A stretch of 64,000 nt of DNA from an uncultured Methylobacillus sp. (GCA_946478865.1 CAMLDO010000004.1:1-64000), one strand, 5' to 3'. Numbered from the stretch's first letter, positions 42,251 through 51,531 are shown. The notes: a model not told the origin generated them from the letters alone. Numbers and translations are program-made.

Positions 42251-42802
42251 CTACTCCGGTGTGTAGCTCCAACGCGGAATCAGCAGCAGGGCCACGAGCG
42301 AGATCAAGGCGACGCCGGCGGCGAACCATACGATCACCGCGTTCTCCGCCATGCGCTCGGGGTAGATCTTGATGACGGCGCCGAGACCGATCGCATTGCC
42401 GCCCGCGACCAGGATGGCTCCCACGAAATCCTGGAAGCGGCGCGCCTTGTTGGCACCCATGGCCCAGCGGGGATCGGTGTTGTAGCTGGGCAGCGACTCA
42501 TGCGCGTTTTCGAGCCGCTCCAGCGAAGACAGAAAATGTCGGAGATTGGTGATGGCCCGCTCCGCCTTGTAATTGAGGAAAGCGAGGCAGGAGGAGGCCA
42601 CCGGGAATCCTAGCACCAACCATTCGATAGGCAGTACCCCCTGCCCCTCTCCCGGCTTGAGCGCGACGAGCGCCGCGAGCAGCCCGATGGTCATCGTGAC
42701 ATAGAGCGCCAATGCCTGCTGGCGCTGCGTGATCCTCGCGTTGACCTCCTGGGAGGCGGCGATGAAACGGTAATTGGCATCCACAAAGGATCTTGCGGCC
42801 AT
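42251..42802 (-). CDS. hypothetical four-helix membrane protein
   Basis: A 183-residue protein not recognised. An N-terminal soluble segment (residues 1-28) precedes two helices (about 30-48 and 58-78), a charged middle part (AERAITNLRHFLSSLERLENAHE), and two more helices (about 125-145 and 152-175). It lies between the SfnR-like gene and the desulfurase gene on the same strand, but a terminator (42813-42844) separates it from the desulfurase. A link to sulfur metabolism rests on position only. Confidence 0.65.
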   Translation of the reverse strand: MAARSFVDANYRFIAASQEVNARITQRQQALALYVTMTIGLLAALVALKPGEGQGVLPIEWLVLGFPVASSCLAFLNYKAERAITNLRHFLSSLERLENAHESLPSYNTDPRWAMGANKARRFQDFVGAILVAGGNAIGLGAVIKIYPERMAENAVIVWFAAGVALISLVALLLIPRWSYTPE

Positions 42803-42812
42803 GGCACCCCTT

Positions 42813-42844
42813 CAAAAAAGGCGTCCGGCAAAAGCCGAACGCCT
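42813..42844 (-). terminator. terminator of cysteine/encapsulin operon
   Basis: On the minus strand AGGCGTTCGGC and GCCGGACGCCT form an 11-base stem with one T-G pair and a TTTT loop, followed by TTTTTTG. It lies 17 bases after the desulfurase stop. Confidence 0.9.
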
Positions 42845-42860
42845 GGACCTGGCAGACCGA

Positions 42861-44336
42861 TCAGGCGGTTCGCAATGGCCGTGCCGCACGCAGCTTGTGC
42901 AGCACGCTCACCAGCAAATCCACCTCGGCGCACGTGTTGTAGAACGCGAGCGACGGCCGCACCGTGGCTTCCAGCCCGAACCGGCGCAGGATGGGCTGCG
43001 CGCAATGGTGGCCGGAGCGGACGGCGATGCCTTCCTGGTTGAGCGCCTTGCCGACTTCCTCGGTCTCGTAGCCCGAGAGCACGAAGGACAGCACGCTCGC
43101 CTTTTCCGCAGCCGTGCCGACCAAACGCAGGCCGGGCACTTCCTTGATGAGCCGGGTGGCGTACTCCAGCAAGGCATGCTCGTAGGCGGCAATCGCATCG
43201 ATACCGACGCTGTTGACGTAATCGAGCGCCGCACCCAGGCCGACCGCGTCCGCGATGTTGCCGGTGCCGGCTTCGAACCTGCCCGGTGCGCCGTGGTAGC
43301 GGATACGCTCGAAAGTGACGTCCTCGATCATGTTGCCGCCGCCCTGCCACGGCTGGGTCTCGTTCAGCAGCGCTTCCTTGCCGTACAGCACGCCGATGCC
43401 GGTCGGGCCAAATACCTTGTGGCCGGAAAACGCAAACCAGTCGGCATCCAGTGATTGCACGTCGGTGCGCATGTGCGACACCGATTGCGCGCCGTCCACC
43501 AGCACCTTGGCGCCAGCGGCATGGGCCATCGCCACCATCTGCTGCGCCGGGGTAATGGTGCCGAGCGCGTTGGAGACCTGGGTGAAGGCCACCAGCCGCG
43601 TCTTGGGACCCAGCAGCTCGGCGTAAGCGTCGAGCCGCACCTGGCCGTCGTCGTCCACCGGGATCACCTTGAGCACGGCACCCTTCTCGTCCGCAAGTTG
43701 CTTCCACGGCACGATGTTGGCGTGGTGCTCGAGGTGACTCACGACGATCTCGTCGCCGGCATTAATATGCTGGCGCCCCCAGCTCTGCGCCACGAGATTG
43801 ATCGCTTCGGTGGTACCGCGCACGAACACGATTTCATTCGGCGAGGCTGCATTGAGGAAAGCGCGGCAAGTTTCGCGCGCCTGCTCGTAGGCATCGGTAG
43901 CGCGCGCGGCGAGCTCATGCGCGGCACGATGAATATTGGAATTCTCGTGCGCGTAGAAATACGCCAGCCGGTCGATCACCGCCTGCGGCTTCTGCGTGGT
44001 GGCGGCATTGTCGAACCACACCAGCGGCCGCCCGTTCACGCGCTCCTGCAGGATGGGAAAATCGCGACGGATCTTGCCCACATCCAGCACCTGCCCGCTC
44101 GGAATGGGCGCAAGACGCGGCGCCTCGCCGAACTGGCTGGGCACGCGCAGCCCCGGCTCCGTCAAGCGCGGCCCCTGCAGGAAATAGAACGGCGTGTCGG
44201 CTTGAGTCGCCGCCCCCACAGACTGGCCTTGCGGCGGCGCGCGATACAACTCACTCGCGAGCCGCGCCAGCTCCGCCTCCTCGGGCAATCCCAGGGTTTT
44301 CAGGTCGGCCGGGATCGTCAGCTCACTTGTACTCAT
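42861..44336 (-). CDS. cysteine desulfurase with encapsulin-cargo N-terminal extension
   Basis: A 491-residue enzyme. Residues from about 86 form a SufS-type class V aminotransferase fold: the PLP lysine is Lys307 (FAFSGHKVFGPTG) and the sulfur-accepting Cys445 lies in RSGHHCAQPIL. It releases sulfur from cysteine as a persulfide. The first 85 residues are extra and disorder-prone, with short conserved-looking blocks (LPEEAELARLASELYRAPP and TPFYFLQGP), as in cargo desulfurases of family 2A encapsulins. The ATG at 44336 lies inside the encapsulin gene end (14-base overlap), so shell and cargo are translated together. Confidence 0.93.
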   Translation of the reverse strand: MSTSELTIPADLKTLGLPEEAELARLASELYRAPPQGQSVGAATQADTPFYFLQGPRLTEPGLRVPSQFGEAPRLAPIPSGQVLDVGKIRRDFPILQERVNGRPLVWFDNAATTQKPQAVIDRLAYFYAHENSNIHRAAHELAARATDAYEQARETCRAFLNAASPNEIVFVRGTTEAINLVAQSWGRQHINAGDEIVVSHLEHHANIVPWKQLADEKGAVLKVIPVDDDGQVRLDAYAELLGPKTRLVAFTQVSNALGTITPAQQMVAMAHAAGAKVLVDGAQSVSHMRTDVQSLDADWFAFSGHKVFGPTGIGVLYGKEALLNETQPWQGGGNMIEDVTFERIRYHGAPGRFEAGTGNIADAVGLGAALDYVNSVGIDAIAAYEHALLEYATRLIKEVPGLRLVGTAAEKASVLSFVLSGYETEEVGKALNQEGIAVRSGHHCAQPILRRFGLEATVRPSLAFYNTCAEVDLLVSVLHKLRAARPLRTA

Positions 44337-45240
44337 GATAGTTGTCCAGCACCACGTCATCGAGCACGGCCAGTGCGTCGTCCGTGAGCACCGCGAGCGA
44401 GCAATAGAGCGAGACCAGGTAGGACGCGATGGCCTTGTGATTGATGCCCATGAAACGCACCGACAGGCCGGGACTTTGCTCGCCCTGCAAGCCGGGCTGG
44501 TACAGGCCGACCACGCCCTGGCGCGATTCGCCGGTGCGCAGCAGCAGAATGCTGGACTTGTTGCCCTTGATGGGCACCTTGTCCGACGGGATCAGCGGCA
44601 CGCCGCGCCAGGTGATGAACTGCGAGCCGAACAGCGACACGGTGGGAGGCGGCACGCCGCGGCGGGTGCACTCGCGGCCGAAGGCGGCGATGGCCTTGGG
44701 GTGCGCGAGGAAGAAACCCGGCTCCTTCCACACATGGGTCAACAGCTCGTCCAGATCGTCCGGGGTGGGCGCTCCCTTGCGGGTTTTGATGCGCTGTTCC
44801 TTCGCCACGTTGTTGAGCAGGCCGTATTCCTTGTTGTTGAGCAGCTCGCTTTCCTGACGCTCCTTGATGGTCTCGACGATCAGGCGCAGCTGCTCGCCGG
44901 TCTGGTCGTAGGGGCTGCTGTACAGGTCGGCGACGCGTACATGCACGTCGAGCACGGTATTGACTGCCGACAGCATGTATTCGCGGCCCCATTCCTCGTA
45001 ATCGACGTAAGTAGCCGGCAATTCGCGCTCGTCGCGCTGTGAGCAATCGACGGCGACCTGGGAGCCTTCCTTGACCTTGTTGACGCGGTAGATACCCGCT
45101 TCCACCGGCACCCAGTTGAGCAGGTGCGGCAGCCAGCGCGGCGTGATGGTGGGCATCATCGGCCGCGTCTTGGTGGCATTGGCTAGTGTACGGGCGGCGA
45201 CGTCGCCCAGTGCTGATTGACCTTCGTGAATATCTGCCAT
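44323..45240 (-). CDS. family 2A encapsulin shell protein (SrpI-like)
   Basis: A 305-residue HK97-fold shell protein very like SrpI: NATKTRPMMPTITPRWLPHLL, WVPVEAGIYRVNKV, TYVDYEEWGREY, KERQESELLNNKEYGLL, GAPTPDDLDELLT, WKEPGFFLAHPKAIAAFGRE and SDKVPIKGNKSSILLLRTGE. Family 2A shells self-assemble and hold a cysteine desulfurase; in studied cases they are tied to sulfur starvation or to elemental sulfur storage. AGAGG precedes the ATG. The cargo gene overlaps its end, and serine acetyltransferase and cysteine synthase genes precede it. A sulfur-storage or persulfide-isolating role is expected. Confidence 0.95.
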   Translation of the reverse strand: MADIHEGQSALGDVAARTLANATKTRPMMPTITPRWLPHLLNWVPVEAGIYRVNKVKEGSQVAVDCSQRDERELPATYVDYEEWGREYMLSAVNTVLDVHVRVADLYSSPYDQTGEQLRLIVETIKERQESELLNNKEYGLLNNVAKEQRIKTRKGAPTPDDLDELLTHVWKEPGFFLAHPKAIAAFGRECTRRGVPPPTVSLFGSQFITWRGVPLIPSDKVPIKGNKSSILLLRTGESRQGVVGLYQPGLQGEQSPGLSVRFMGINHKAIASYLVSLYCSLAVLTDDALAVLDDVVLDNYHEYK

Positions 45241-45315
45241 GTTGACCTCTATCGGGTTTACTGCGCCCTTCCAGTGGTCTGGTCAGATTGCGGTGCTTTG
45301 GGGAATTTGCAGCCT

Positions 45316-45327
45316 CTAGTGGACTAG
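45316..45327. promoter_or_regulatory. palindrome upstream of encapsulin gene
   Basis: CTAGT-GG-ACTAG lies in the 135-base gap between the serine acetyltransferase and encapsulin genes, about 75-87 bases before the encapsulin ATG. It is a possible operator for a separate encapsulin promoter; the regulator is unknown. Confidence 0.35.
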
Positions 45328-45375
45328 TCGGCCTGATGTGCTTGAGGGACAGTTTAACCCGAATTCATACCTGAG

Positions 45376-46284
45376 TTAACCAAGGTTTTTCGCTTGGGTG
45401 ATCGTACTGCCGGGCGGGACCGAGCGCGTGAGCCAGACGTTGCCGCCTATGGTCGAACCTTGCCCGATAGTGATGCGCCCGAGGATAGTCGCCCCGGCGT
45501 AGATCACGACATCGTCCTCGACTATTGGGTGCCGCGCGTTGCCCTTCACCAGCGTGCCGTCCTCGTTGCTCGTGAAACGTTTGGCCCCGAGCGTCACTGC
45601 CTGGTAGACGCGCACATGCCGCCCGATGACCGCGGTCTCGCCGATGACGACGCCGGTACCGTGGTCGATGAAAAAGCTCTCGCCGATAGAGGCGCCGGGA
45701 TGGATATCGATGCCGGTCGCCGAATGCGCGATTTCGGAAATCATGCGGGCGATCAGCGGCAAGCCGAGCCGGTGCAGTTCGTGCGCGATGCGATGGTGCG
45801 TGATCGCGGTGATGCCGGGATAGCACACCAGCACCTCGTCCATGCTGCGCGCCGCCGGGTCGCCCTCGAAGGCGGCGCGGATATCGGTATCGAGCAATGC
45901 GCGCAAAGCCGGCAGTTTCAGCGCGAAGTCCCGCACAATACTGCACGCATGCTGTTCGACATCCTCGTGCGTGCCGGAAAAGCGCAGCTCGCGCTCCACC
46001 TGTTCGCACAACGCGCGCAGGGCGACATCCAGCGTATGGCCGACGAAGAAGTCGATGCCTTCGTCGGTCAACCCCGGCGGTCCGAGCCGGTTGGGGAACA
46101 GCGACGCCGCCAGCCCTTCCACCACCTCGGCCAGCACCTTGCGGGCGGGCAGCTTGGGCGGACGGTTGAGCCGGTCCCGGCTTTCGAGCGAGGCGACACG
46201 CAAGGCGCGCAACTCGGCAACAACCGTGTCGATCTCGCGCTGCATGTGGCCCGACTCCCGCGTCGGCAGGCGTTTCACGCTCAT
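45376..46284 (-). CDS. serine O-acetyltransferase (EpsC/SrpH type)
   Basis: A 302-residue enzyme with an alpha-helical N-terminal part and a C-terminal left-handed beta-helix of hexapeptide repeats ([41 protein letters not shown]). The catalytic His is in IDHGTG. It makes O-acetylserine for cysteine synthesis. The C-terminus ([11 protein letters not shown]) lacks the Ile end typical of CysE tails that bind CysK. Its ATG overlaps the cysteine synthase stop by four bases. The pair corresponds to SrpH and SrpG beside SrpI in cyanobacteria. Confidence 0.92.
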   Translation of the reverse strand: MSVKRLPTRESGHMQREIDTVVAELRALRVASLESRDRLNRPPKLPARKVLAEVVEGLAASLFPNRLGPPGLTDEGIDFFVGHTLDVALRALCEQVERELRFSGTHEDVEQHACSIVRDFALKLPALRALLDTDIRAAFEGDPAARSMDEVLVCYPGITAITHHRIAHELHRLGLPLIARMISEIAHSATGIDIHPGASIGESFFIDHGTGVVIGETAVIGRHVRVYQAVTLGAKRFTSNEDGTLVKGNARHPIVEDDVVIYAGATILGRITIGQGSTIGGNVWLTRSVPPGSTITQAKNLG

Positions 46285-47255
46285 GCGGCTATCCCCTGAG
46301 CATCGAACACCCCCTCGAACAATGCCGAACTCAGATAGCGTTCGCCCGAGTCGGGCAGGATGACAACGATGGTCTTCCCCGCGTTTTCCGGGCGCAACGC
46401 CAATCTTGCCGCCGCAGCCGCTGCCGCGCCGCAGGAGATGCCGGCGAGGATGCCTTCCTCCCGCGCAAGGCGCCGCGCATAGTCGATCGCCTCTTCGTTG
46501 CTCACCTGCTCGACTGCATCCACCAGCGAGAGATCCAGGTTTTCCGGAACGAAGCCCGCGCCTATGCCCTGAATCTTGTGCGGCGACGGCTTGGGCTCCT
46601 CGCCTGCCAGCGTCTGGCTGATAACGGGGCTCGCGGCGGGTTCGACAGCGACGGTGGTAATCGCCTTGCCCTGGGTCTGCTTGATATAACGGGAAACGCC
46701 GGTGAGCGTCCCGCCGGTACCGACGCCGGAAACCAGGATGTCGATCCTGCCTTCGGTATCCTCCCAGACTTCGGGGCCGGTCGTGGTCTCGTGGATGGCC
46801 GGGTTGGCCGGATTCCTGAACTGCTGCAACAGCACGTAGCGGTCGGGATCGGAAGCCGCAATCTCCTCCGCCTTGGCAATCGCGCCCTTCATGCCTTTCG
46901 CGCCTTCCGTGAGCACCAGTTTGGCGCCGTAGGCTACCAGCAGTTTGCGCCGTTCAATACTCATGGTTTCCGGCATCGTGAGCGTCAGTGGAATGCCGCG
47001 CGCCGCAGCGACAAAAGCGAGTGCGATGCCGGTATTGCCGCTGGTCGGCTCGACAATCTCCTTGCCCGGCCCCAGCAATCCGCGCGTTTCCGCGTCCCAG
47101 ATCATCGCCGCGCCGATGCGGCATTTGACCGAGTAGGCAGGATTGCGGCCCTCGATTTTAGCGAGAATGGTAGCCGCGGAGGCTCCGGGAATACGGTTCA
47201 AGCGGACCAGCGGAGTCCGCCCGATGCTGAGCGAGTTATCGTTAAAAATGGCCAT
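46281..47255 (-). CDS. cysteine synthase (CysK/SrpG type)
   Basis: A 324-residue PLP enzyme. The PLP lysine is Lys44 in [11 protein letters not shown], the O-acetylserine loop is [11 protein letters not shown], the PLP phosphate loop is [10 protein letters not shown], and PDSGERYLS lies near the end. It joins sulfide to O-acetylserine. It is the first gene of the four-gene cysteine synthase - serine acetyltransferase - encapsulin - desulfurase operon. A sulfur-starvation-induced, local cysteine supply for the encapsulated desulfurase is the likely purpose. Confidence 0.94.
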   Translation of the reverse strand: MAIFNDNSLSIGRTPLVRLNRIPGASAATILAKIEGRNPAYSVKCRIGAAMIWDAETRGLLGPGKEIVEPTSGNTGIALAFVAAARGIPLTLTMPETMSIERRKLLVAYGAKLVLTEGAKGMKGAIAKAEEIAASDPDRYVLLQQFRNPANPAIHETTTGPEVWEDTEGRIDILVSGVGTGGTLTGVSRYIKQTQGKAITTVAVEPAASPVISQTLAGEEPKPSPHKIQGIGAGFVPENLDLSLVDAVEQVSNEEAIDYARRLAREEGILAGISCGAAAAAAARLALRPENAGKTIVVILPDSGERYLSSALFEGVFDAQGIAA

Positions 47256-47285
47256 AAACGGCTCCTGAGTGATGACATAGCCAAC

Positions 47286-47291
47286 ACTATA
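47286..47291 (-). promoter_or_regulatory. possible -10 box of cysteine synthase promoter
   Basis: TATAGT on the minus strand lies 31 bases before the ATG at 47255. A poor -35 box (TTAATG) is 17 bases upstream in AT-rich DNA, which suggests an activator-dependent promoter. A CysB-type activator is plausible but no site can be proven by eye. Confidence 0.4.
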
Positions 47292-47389
47292 GAAGCACCG
47301 ATTTATTCCATTAAAGAATATGTTGTTATTTACATATAACTTTTATGGAAGTCGAAGCCGAGGCAGGGCTTTGGCTCCGGGCAAAGGGC

Positions 47390-49273
47390 TCAGGCCAATG
47401 CCAGCGCCTTCATGCGGCGGTACATGGTATTCCGGCTGATGCCGAGCTGGCGCGCGGCCGCCGAAACGTTCCCTTCATGATCCCGCAAGGCGGCACGTAT
47501 CGCCTCGCCGGCGAGGTTGTCCAGCGTGCTTTTATCGGTCATCGCCTCCACGCCCCGTTCCATGTCATCCAGGAAATCCTGCGTGAGGTGCATATCGGTG
47601 ATGGGCTCGCCGTTGGCAAGCGCGAGCGCGGTACGAACAACGTTATGCAGCTGGCGGATATTGCCGGGCCAGGGATGCTTTTTGAACAACGCCATGACTT
47701 CCGGCGTGAACTCGGCCTGCTCGGCATGTTCGACCTGCAACAGCAGATCCAGCAGCGCGGGCAGGTCGGTACGCTGGCGCAGCGGCGGCAGGCTTACGGC
47801 CAGGCCATTGAGGCGATAGTAGAGATCGGCCCTGAATTCGCCGCGCTCGACCTTCTCGCGCAGTTTCTGGTTGGTCGCGCTCACGAGTGCGAATTCGACC
47901 GGGCGGGGTTTGCCGCCGCCCAGCGGCGTGACGCAGCGCTCCTGCAGCACGCGCAGCAATCGGGCCTGCAGGGCCAGGGGCATGTCGCCTATTTCGTCCA
48001 GGAACAGCGTACCGCCGTGCGCCTGCTCGATCTTGCCCTGGTTGCCGCGGCGGCGCGCGCCGGTAAAGGCACCCTCCTCGTAGCCGAACAGTTCGGACTC
48101 GATCAATCCTTCCGGCAGCGCGGCACAATTGACGGCTACCCACGGACCGCTCGCACGGGTGGAAGCATCGTGAATCGCACGCGCGAACAGCTCCTTGCCG
48201 ACGCCGGTCTCGCCTTCGATGAGGATGGGAATGTCCTGGCGCAGCACCATCTTCACCTGCGCAATCGCACGCGCGACCCTCGGATCGCCGCTGTTGAGCA
48301 TATCGAAATTGGCGGCGGAGGTCCGTTTCGGGCGGGTCTCGGCTTTCGGTGCCGCCGGACGCTCCTGCGCGATTTCCAGACGGGCGAACAAACGCGCGCC
48401 GTTGGCGAGGCGCAGCGGAAAAATCAGCTGCTCGGCGGAAGCGCCGCGCGACAGCATGGCATGCAGCGGCATATCGAACAGACGGTCGAACTGCACGCCG
48501 CGCGCGGAGCCCGCGAGTTCGAGCTGGAACTGGCCGCTGCGGTTGAGTGCCACGAGGCTGCCGTCGCTGTTGAACACCGCGATGCCTTCCCACAGCGTGC
48601 CGATGAATTCCGGCCGGGCATGGAAATGCAGTGCGAACTCGCCCTTGCAATCTGCGCGGAACAGACGGTTCTCGATCATCTGCGCCGCCATCTTGACCAG
48701 CGCGAGCGTGTGTTGCTGCGGCTTGAGGTAATCGTTGGAAACGTCCAGCGTGCCCACCAGCTCGTTGGCTGCGCCGAAGATAGGCACCGCGGAACAGCTG
48801 AGGATGTGGTGGCGCTCCATATAGTGCTCGGCGCCCTGCACCGTGATAGGCGCGCGTTCCATGAGCGCGGTACCGATGGCATTGGTGCCGCGCTGGTCCT
48901 CGTTCCAGGAACAGCCGGGGCTGAGCGCGACGCGCTGGGCTTCGGAGAGGAAATTGTCATCGCCGAGGCTGTGCAGGATGAAGCCTTCGTCGTCGGTGAG
49001 GATGACCATGCTGCGCGTATGCGCAATCTGCTCGTTAAGCGTCGCCATCTCAGGCCGCGCGTGCGACAGCAACAGCTCGTTCTTGTCGCAGCGCTGCGCG
49101 AGCTCCTGCGAAGTGATGAGCTCATTGACGATGGGCGAAGTGCTGTCGAGGCCGTTGTTCAGGCAGCGCCGCCAGGAGCGTTCGATCGCCTCGGCAACCG
49201 CCCCTTCGCGCACACGCCCCGCCGAGAAGAATTCTTCCCGGGCGCGCAGTACCGCTCGCGTTTCATCCTGCAT
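47390..49273 (-). CDS. sigma54-dependent activator, AcoR-like
   Basis: A 627-residue enhancer-binding protein with an N-terminal GAF-type sensor region (about residues 70-200; SMVILTDDEGFILHSLGDDN and PGCSWNEDQRGTNAIGTAL, typical of AcoR). A second PAS-like part (about 215-300) follows, then the AAA+ domain with GETGVGKE and GAFTGA, and a C-terminal Fis helix-turn-helix (NVSAAARQLGISRNTMYRRMK). AcoR relatives sense small alcohols or acetoin. It is divergent from the PQQ alcohol dehydrogenase gene, which has a near-consensus sigma54 promoter, so it is very likely its regulator. Confidence 0.92.
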   Translation of the reverse strand: MQDETRAVLRAREEFFSAGRVREGAVAEAIERSWRRCLNNGLDSTSPIVNELITSQELAQRCDKNELLLSHARPEMATLNEQIAHTRSMVILTDDEGFILHSLGDDNFLSEAQRVALSPGCSWNEDQRGTNAIGTALMERAPITVQGAEHYMERHHILSCSAVPIFGAANELVGTLDVSNDYLKPQQHTLALVKMAAQMIENRLFRADCKGEFALHFHARPEFIGTLWEGIAVFNSDGSLVALNRSGQFQLELAGSARGVQFDRLFDMPLHAMLSRGASAEQLIFPLRLANGARLFARLEIAQERPAAPKAETRPKRTSAANFDMLNSGDPRVARAIAQVKMVLRQDIPILIEGETGVGKELFARAIHDASTRASGPWVAVNCAALPEGLIESELFGYEEGAFTGARRRGNQGKIEQAHGGTLFLDEIGDMPLALQARLLRVLQERCVTPLGGGKPRPVEFALVSATNQKLREKVERGEFRADLYYRLNGLAVSLPPLRQRTDLPALLDLLLQVEHAEQAEFTPEVMALFKKHPWPGNIRQLHNVVRTALALANGEPITDMHLTQDFLDDMERGVEAMTDKSTLDNLAGEAIRAALRDHEGNVSAAARQLGISRNTMYRRMKALALA

Positions 49274-49306
49274 GATCCAGCCTCAAAAGATGTTGTTGTC
49301 TGCATT

Positions 49307-49351
49307 GTGTCATGCCTGTGACACCTGTGCCGATTCGTTACAAACGGTAAC
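49307..49351. promoter_or_regulatory. two inverted repeats, candidate AcoR-like binding sites
   Basis: GTGTCA-TGCCTG-TGACAC (49307-49324) and GTTAC-AAACG-GTAAC (49337-49351) lie about 105-150 bases upstream of the sigma54 element at 49455, a proper enhancer distance. The first is perfect with 6-base arms. Confidence 0.6.
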
Positions 49352-49454
49352 AATTTTCGGCCTGCCCACGCCCCGGCCATCAGCCTTTTTACCATCAATT
49401 TAAACAAATAAAAACATAAAGTTAACTAACAACAACAGCCTTCATTCGACGGCT

Positions 49455-49469
49455 TGGCACGACGGTTGC
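49455..49469 (+). promoter_or_regulatory. consensus sigma54 promoter of PQQ alcohol dehydrogenase
   Basis: TGGCAC-GACGG-TTGC is an exact -24/-12 match with GG-N10-GC. It is 96 bases before the ATG at 49565, giving a leader of about 85 bases. Confidence 0.92.
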
Positions 49470-49564
49470 GATAAGGAATCACGTCGACGATTGGCTCAGC
49501 CGTTGCGACAAGCGAATCCATGTTCGCTCATGCATATATAACGACCGTCTTTGGAGAATCTCGA

Positions 49565-51436
49565 ATGAAACATGTACCGTTGAAACTGGCGCTCGGCACC
49601 GCCCTGTTCAGCCTGTTCGGCACGCCTGCCTTCGCTGGCGACGATCTGGCGAAGATCATGAGCGACGACAGCCAGTGGGCCGCCCCGCGCAAGGACTATG
49701 CAAACACCGGCTACAGCCGCCTCAACCAGATCAACCAGAGCAACGTGAAGGGGCTCAAGCTGGCCTGGACCTTCGCTACCGGCGTCAACCGCGGCCATGA
49801 AGGCGCGCCGCTGGTGATCGGCGACACCATGTATATCCACACTGCGTTCCCCAACAACGTCTACGCGCTGGATCTCAACGACAGCCAGAAGATCAAGTGG
49901 GCCTATTTCCCCAAGCAGGACCCGGCGGTCCAGTCCCTGCTGTGCTGCGATAACGTAAACCGCGGCCTGGGCTATGGCGACGGCAAGATCTTCCTGCAAC
50001 AGAATGACGGCAAGCTGGTCGCACTGGATGCCAAGTCCGGCGAAAAGGTCTGGGACGTACAGGTGGTCAATAACCAGGAAGGCGCTTCCACCACCAACGC
50101 GCCGCATGTGTTCAAGGACAAGGTCATCACCGGTTGTGCCGGCGGCGAATATGGCGTCCGCTGCTACCTGTCCGCTTATGGCATCAAGGACGGCAAGCTG
50201 CTGTGGCGCGCCTACAGCACCGGCCCGGACAGCGAAGTGCTGATCGGCAAGGACTTCAACAAGGAAAACCCGCACTACTCCGCGCTTTCCCTGTATCAGG
50301 ACGTGAACGGCGGCAACAAGCTGGGCGGTTCCTTCAAGGCGCTGACCAAGGACCAATTGAAGTATCCCGAAGCCGAACTCGGCGTGAAGACCTGGCTCAA
50401 GCCCACCGCACGCAAGGACGGCTGGCAGAACGGCGGCGGCGGCACCTGGGGCTGGTACTCCTACGACCCGGCGCTCAACCTGCTCTATTACGGCACCGGC
50501 AACCCCGGCACCTGGAATCCGGACGTGCGTCCCGGCGACAACAAGTGGGCGATGACCATCTTCGCACGCGACCTCGACACCGGCATGGCGCGCTGGGGCT
50601 ACCAGATGACGCCGCACGACGAGTGGGACTATGACGGCATGAACGAAGTGATCCTGTGGGATGCCAACGGCAAGAAGCTCGCATCGCACTTCGACCGCAA
50701 CGGTTTCGCCTACACCTTCGACCGCACCAACGGTTCGCTCATGGTCGCGGAAAAGATGCGCCCCTTCGTCAACTGGGCAACCTCGATCGACATGAAGTCA
50801 GGCATCCCGAACAAGGATCCGAAGTTCTCCACGCACCAGGACTACAACGCACAAGGCATCTGCCCGTCCGCACTGGGTGTGAAGGACCAGCAACCGGCCG
50901 CGTTCTCCCCCAAGACCAAGCTGTTCTACGTCCCGCTGAACCATGTCTGCATGACCTATGAGCCGGTCGAGTCCAAGTATGTCGCGGGCCAGCCGTGGGT
51001 AGGCTCCACCCTGACCATGTTCGCAGGTCCGGAAGGTGTGATGGGCGGCTTCATGGCGTGGGACGGCCTCAAGGGCAAGGCCGCCTGGTACAACAAGGAG
51101 AAGTTCTCCGCGTGGAGCGGTGCGCTGGTGACCTCCTCCAACCTGGTGTTCTACGGCACGCTGGATCGCTGGTTCAAGGCGCTGGACGCCAACACCGGCA
51201 AGGAGTTGTGGAAGTTCCAGGTCGGCTCGGGCGTGGTGGGCAATGCCATCACCTACAGCCACAAGGGCAAGCAGTATGTCGGCATCCTGTCGGGCATCGG
51301 CGGCTGGGCTGGCGTGGCGATGAACCTGGGCATGACCAACGAAACCGACGGCCTGGGTGCCGCCGGCGGCTACAAGGAGCTGGTCAAGTTCAACGCGGCG
51401 CCTGGCGGCGGTGCGATGAACGTGTTCGCGCTGTAA
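49565..51436 (+). CDS. xoxF: PQQ-dependent methanol/alcohol dehydrogenase, XoxF-type
   Basis: A 623-residue periplasmic quinoprotein: signal peptide (to about residue 24, PAFA), an eight-bladed propeller, and the adjacent-cysteine ring Cys127-Cys128. GHEGAPLV is typical of methanol dehydrogenases. The catalytic stretch HDEWDYDGMN has Asp355 as the expected base and Asp357 two residues later; that extra Asp marks lanthanide-dependent XoxF/PedH enzymes, while calcium MxaF has Ala there. An insert of about 30 residues (240-272) is unusual. GGAG precedes the ATG. No cytochrome c or xoxJ gene is next to it. Control by the AcoR-like protein points to a multi-carbon alcohol as a possible substrate. 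Confidence 0.85.
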   Translation: MKHVPLKLALGTALFSLFGTPAFAGDDLAKIMSDDSQWAAPRKDYANTGYSRLNQINQSNVKGLKLAWTFATGVNRGHEGAPLVIGDTMYIHTAFPNNVYALDLNDSQKIKWAYFPKQDPAVQSLLCCDNVNRGLGYGDGKIFLQQNDGKLVALDAKSGEKVWDVQVVNNQEGASTTNAPHVFKDKVITGCAGGEYGVRCYLSAYGIKDGKLLWRAYSTGPDSEVLIGKDFNKENPHYSALSLYQDVNGGNKLGGSFKALTKDQLKYPEAELGVKTWLKPTARKDGWQNGGGGTWGWYSYDPALNLLYYGTGNPGTWNPDVRPGDNKWAMTIFARDLDTGMARWGYQMTPHDEWDYDGMNEVILWDANGKKLASHFDRNGFAYTFDRTNGSLMVAEKMRPFVNWATSIDMKSGIPNKDPKFSTHQDYNAQGICPSALGVKDQQPAAFSPKTKLFYVPLNHVCMTYEPVESKYVAGQPWVGSTLTMFAGPEGVMGGFMAWDGLKGKAAWYNKEKFSAWSGALVTSSNLVFYGTLDRWFKALDANTGKELWKFQVGSGVVGNAITYSHKGKQYVGILSGIGGWAGVAMNLGMTNETDGLGAAGGYKELVKFNAAPGGGAMNVFAL

Positions 51437-51497
51437 CCTGCAGTACCGGCCCGGCCGATGCCGGGCCTCGCTCATCTCTGTTTGTAATCGCGATCTT

Positions 51498-51531
51498 TGC
51501 CCCGCTTGTTGCCATGGCGGGGCATTTTTTT
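51498..51531 (+). terminator. terminator of PQQ alcohol dehydrogenase gene
   Basis: TGCCCCGC and GCGGGGCA form an 8-base stem with an 11-base loop, followed by seven T. It is shared with the end of the convergent cfa-like gene. A GC-rich hairpin at 51448-51467 (GGCCCGGC/GCCGGGCC) lies before it. Confidence 0.88.
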
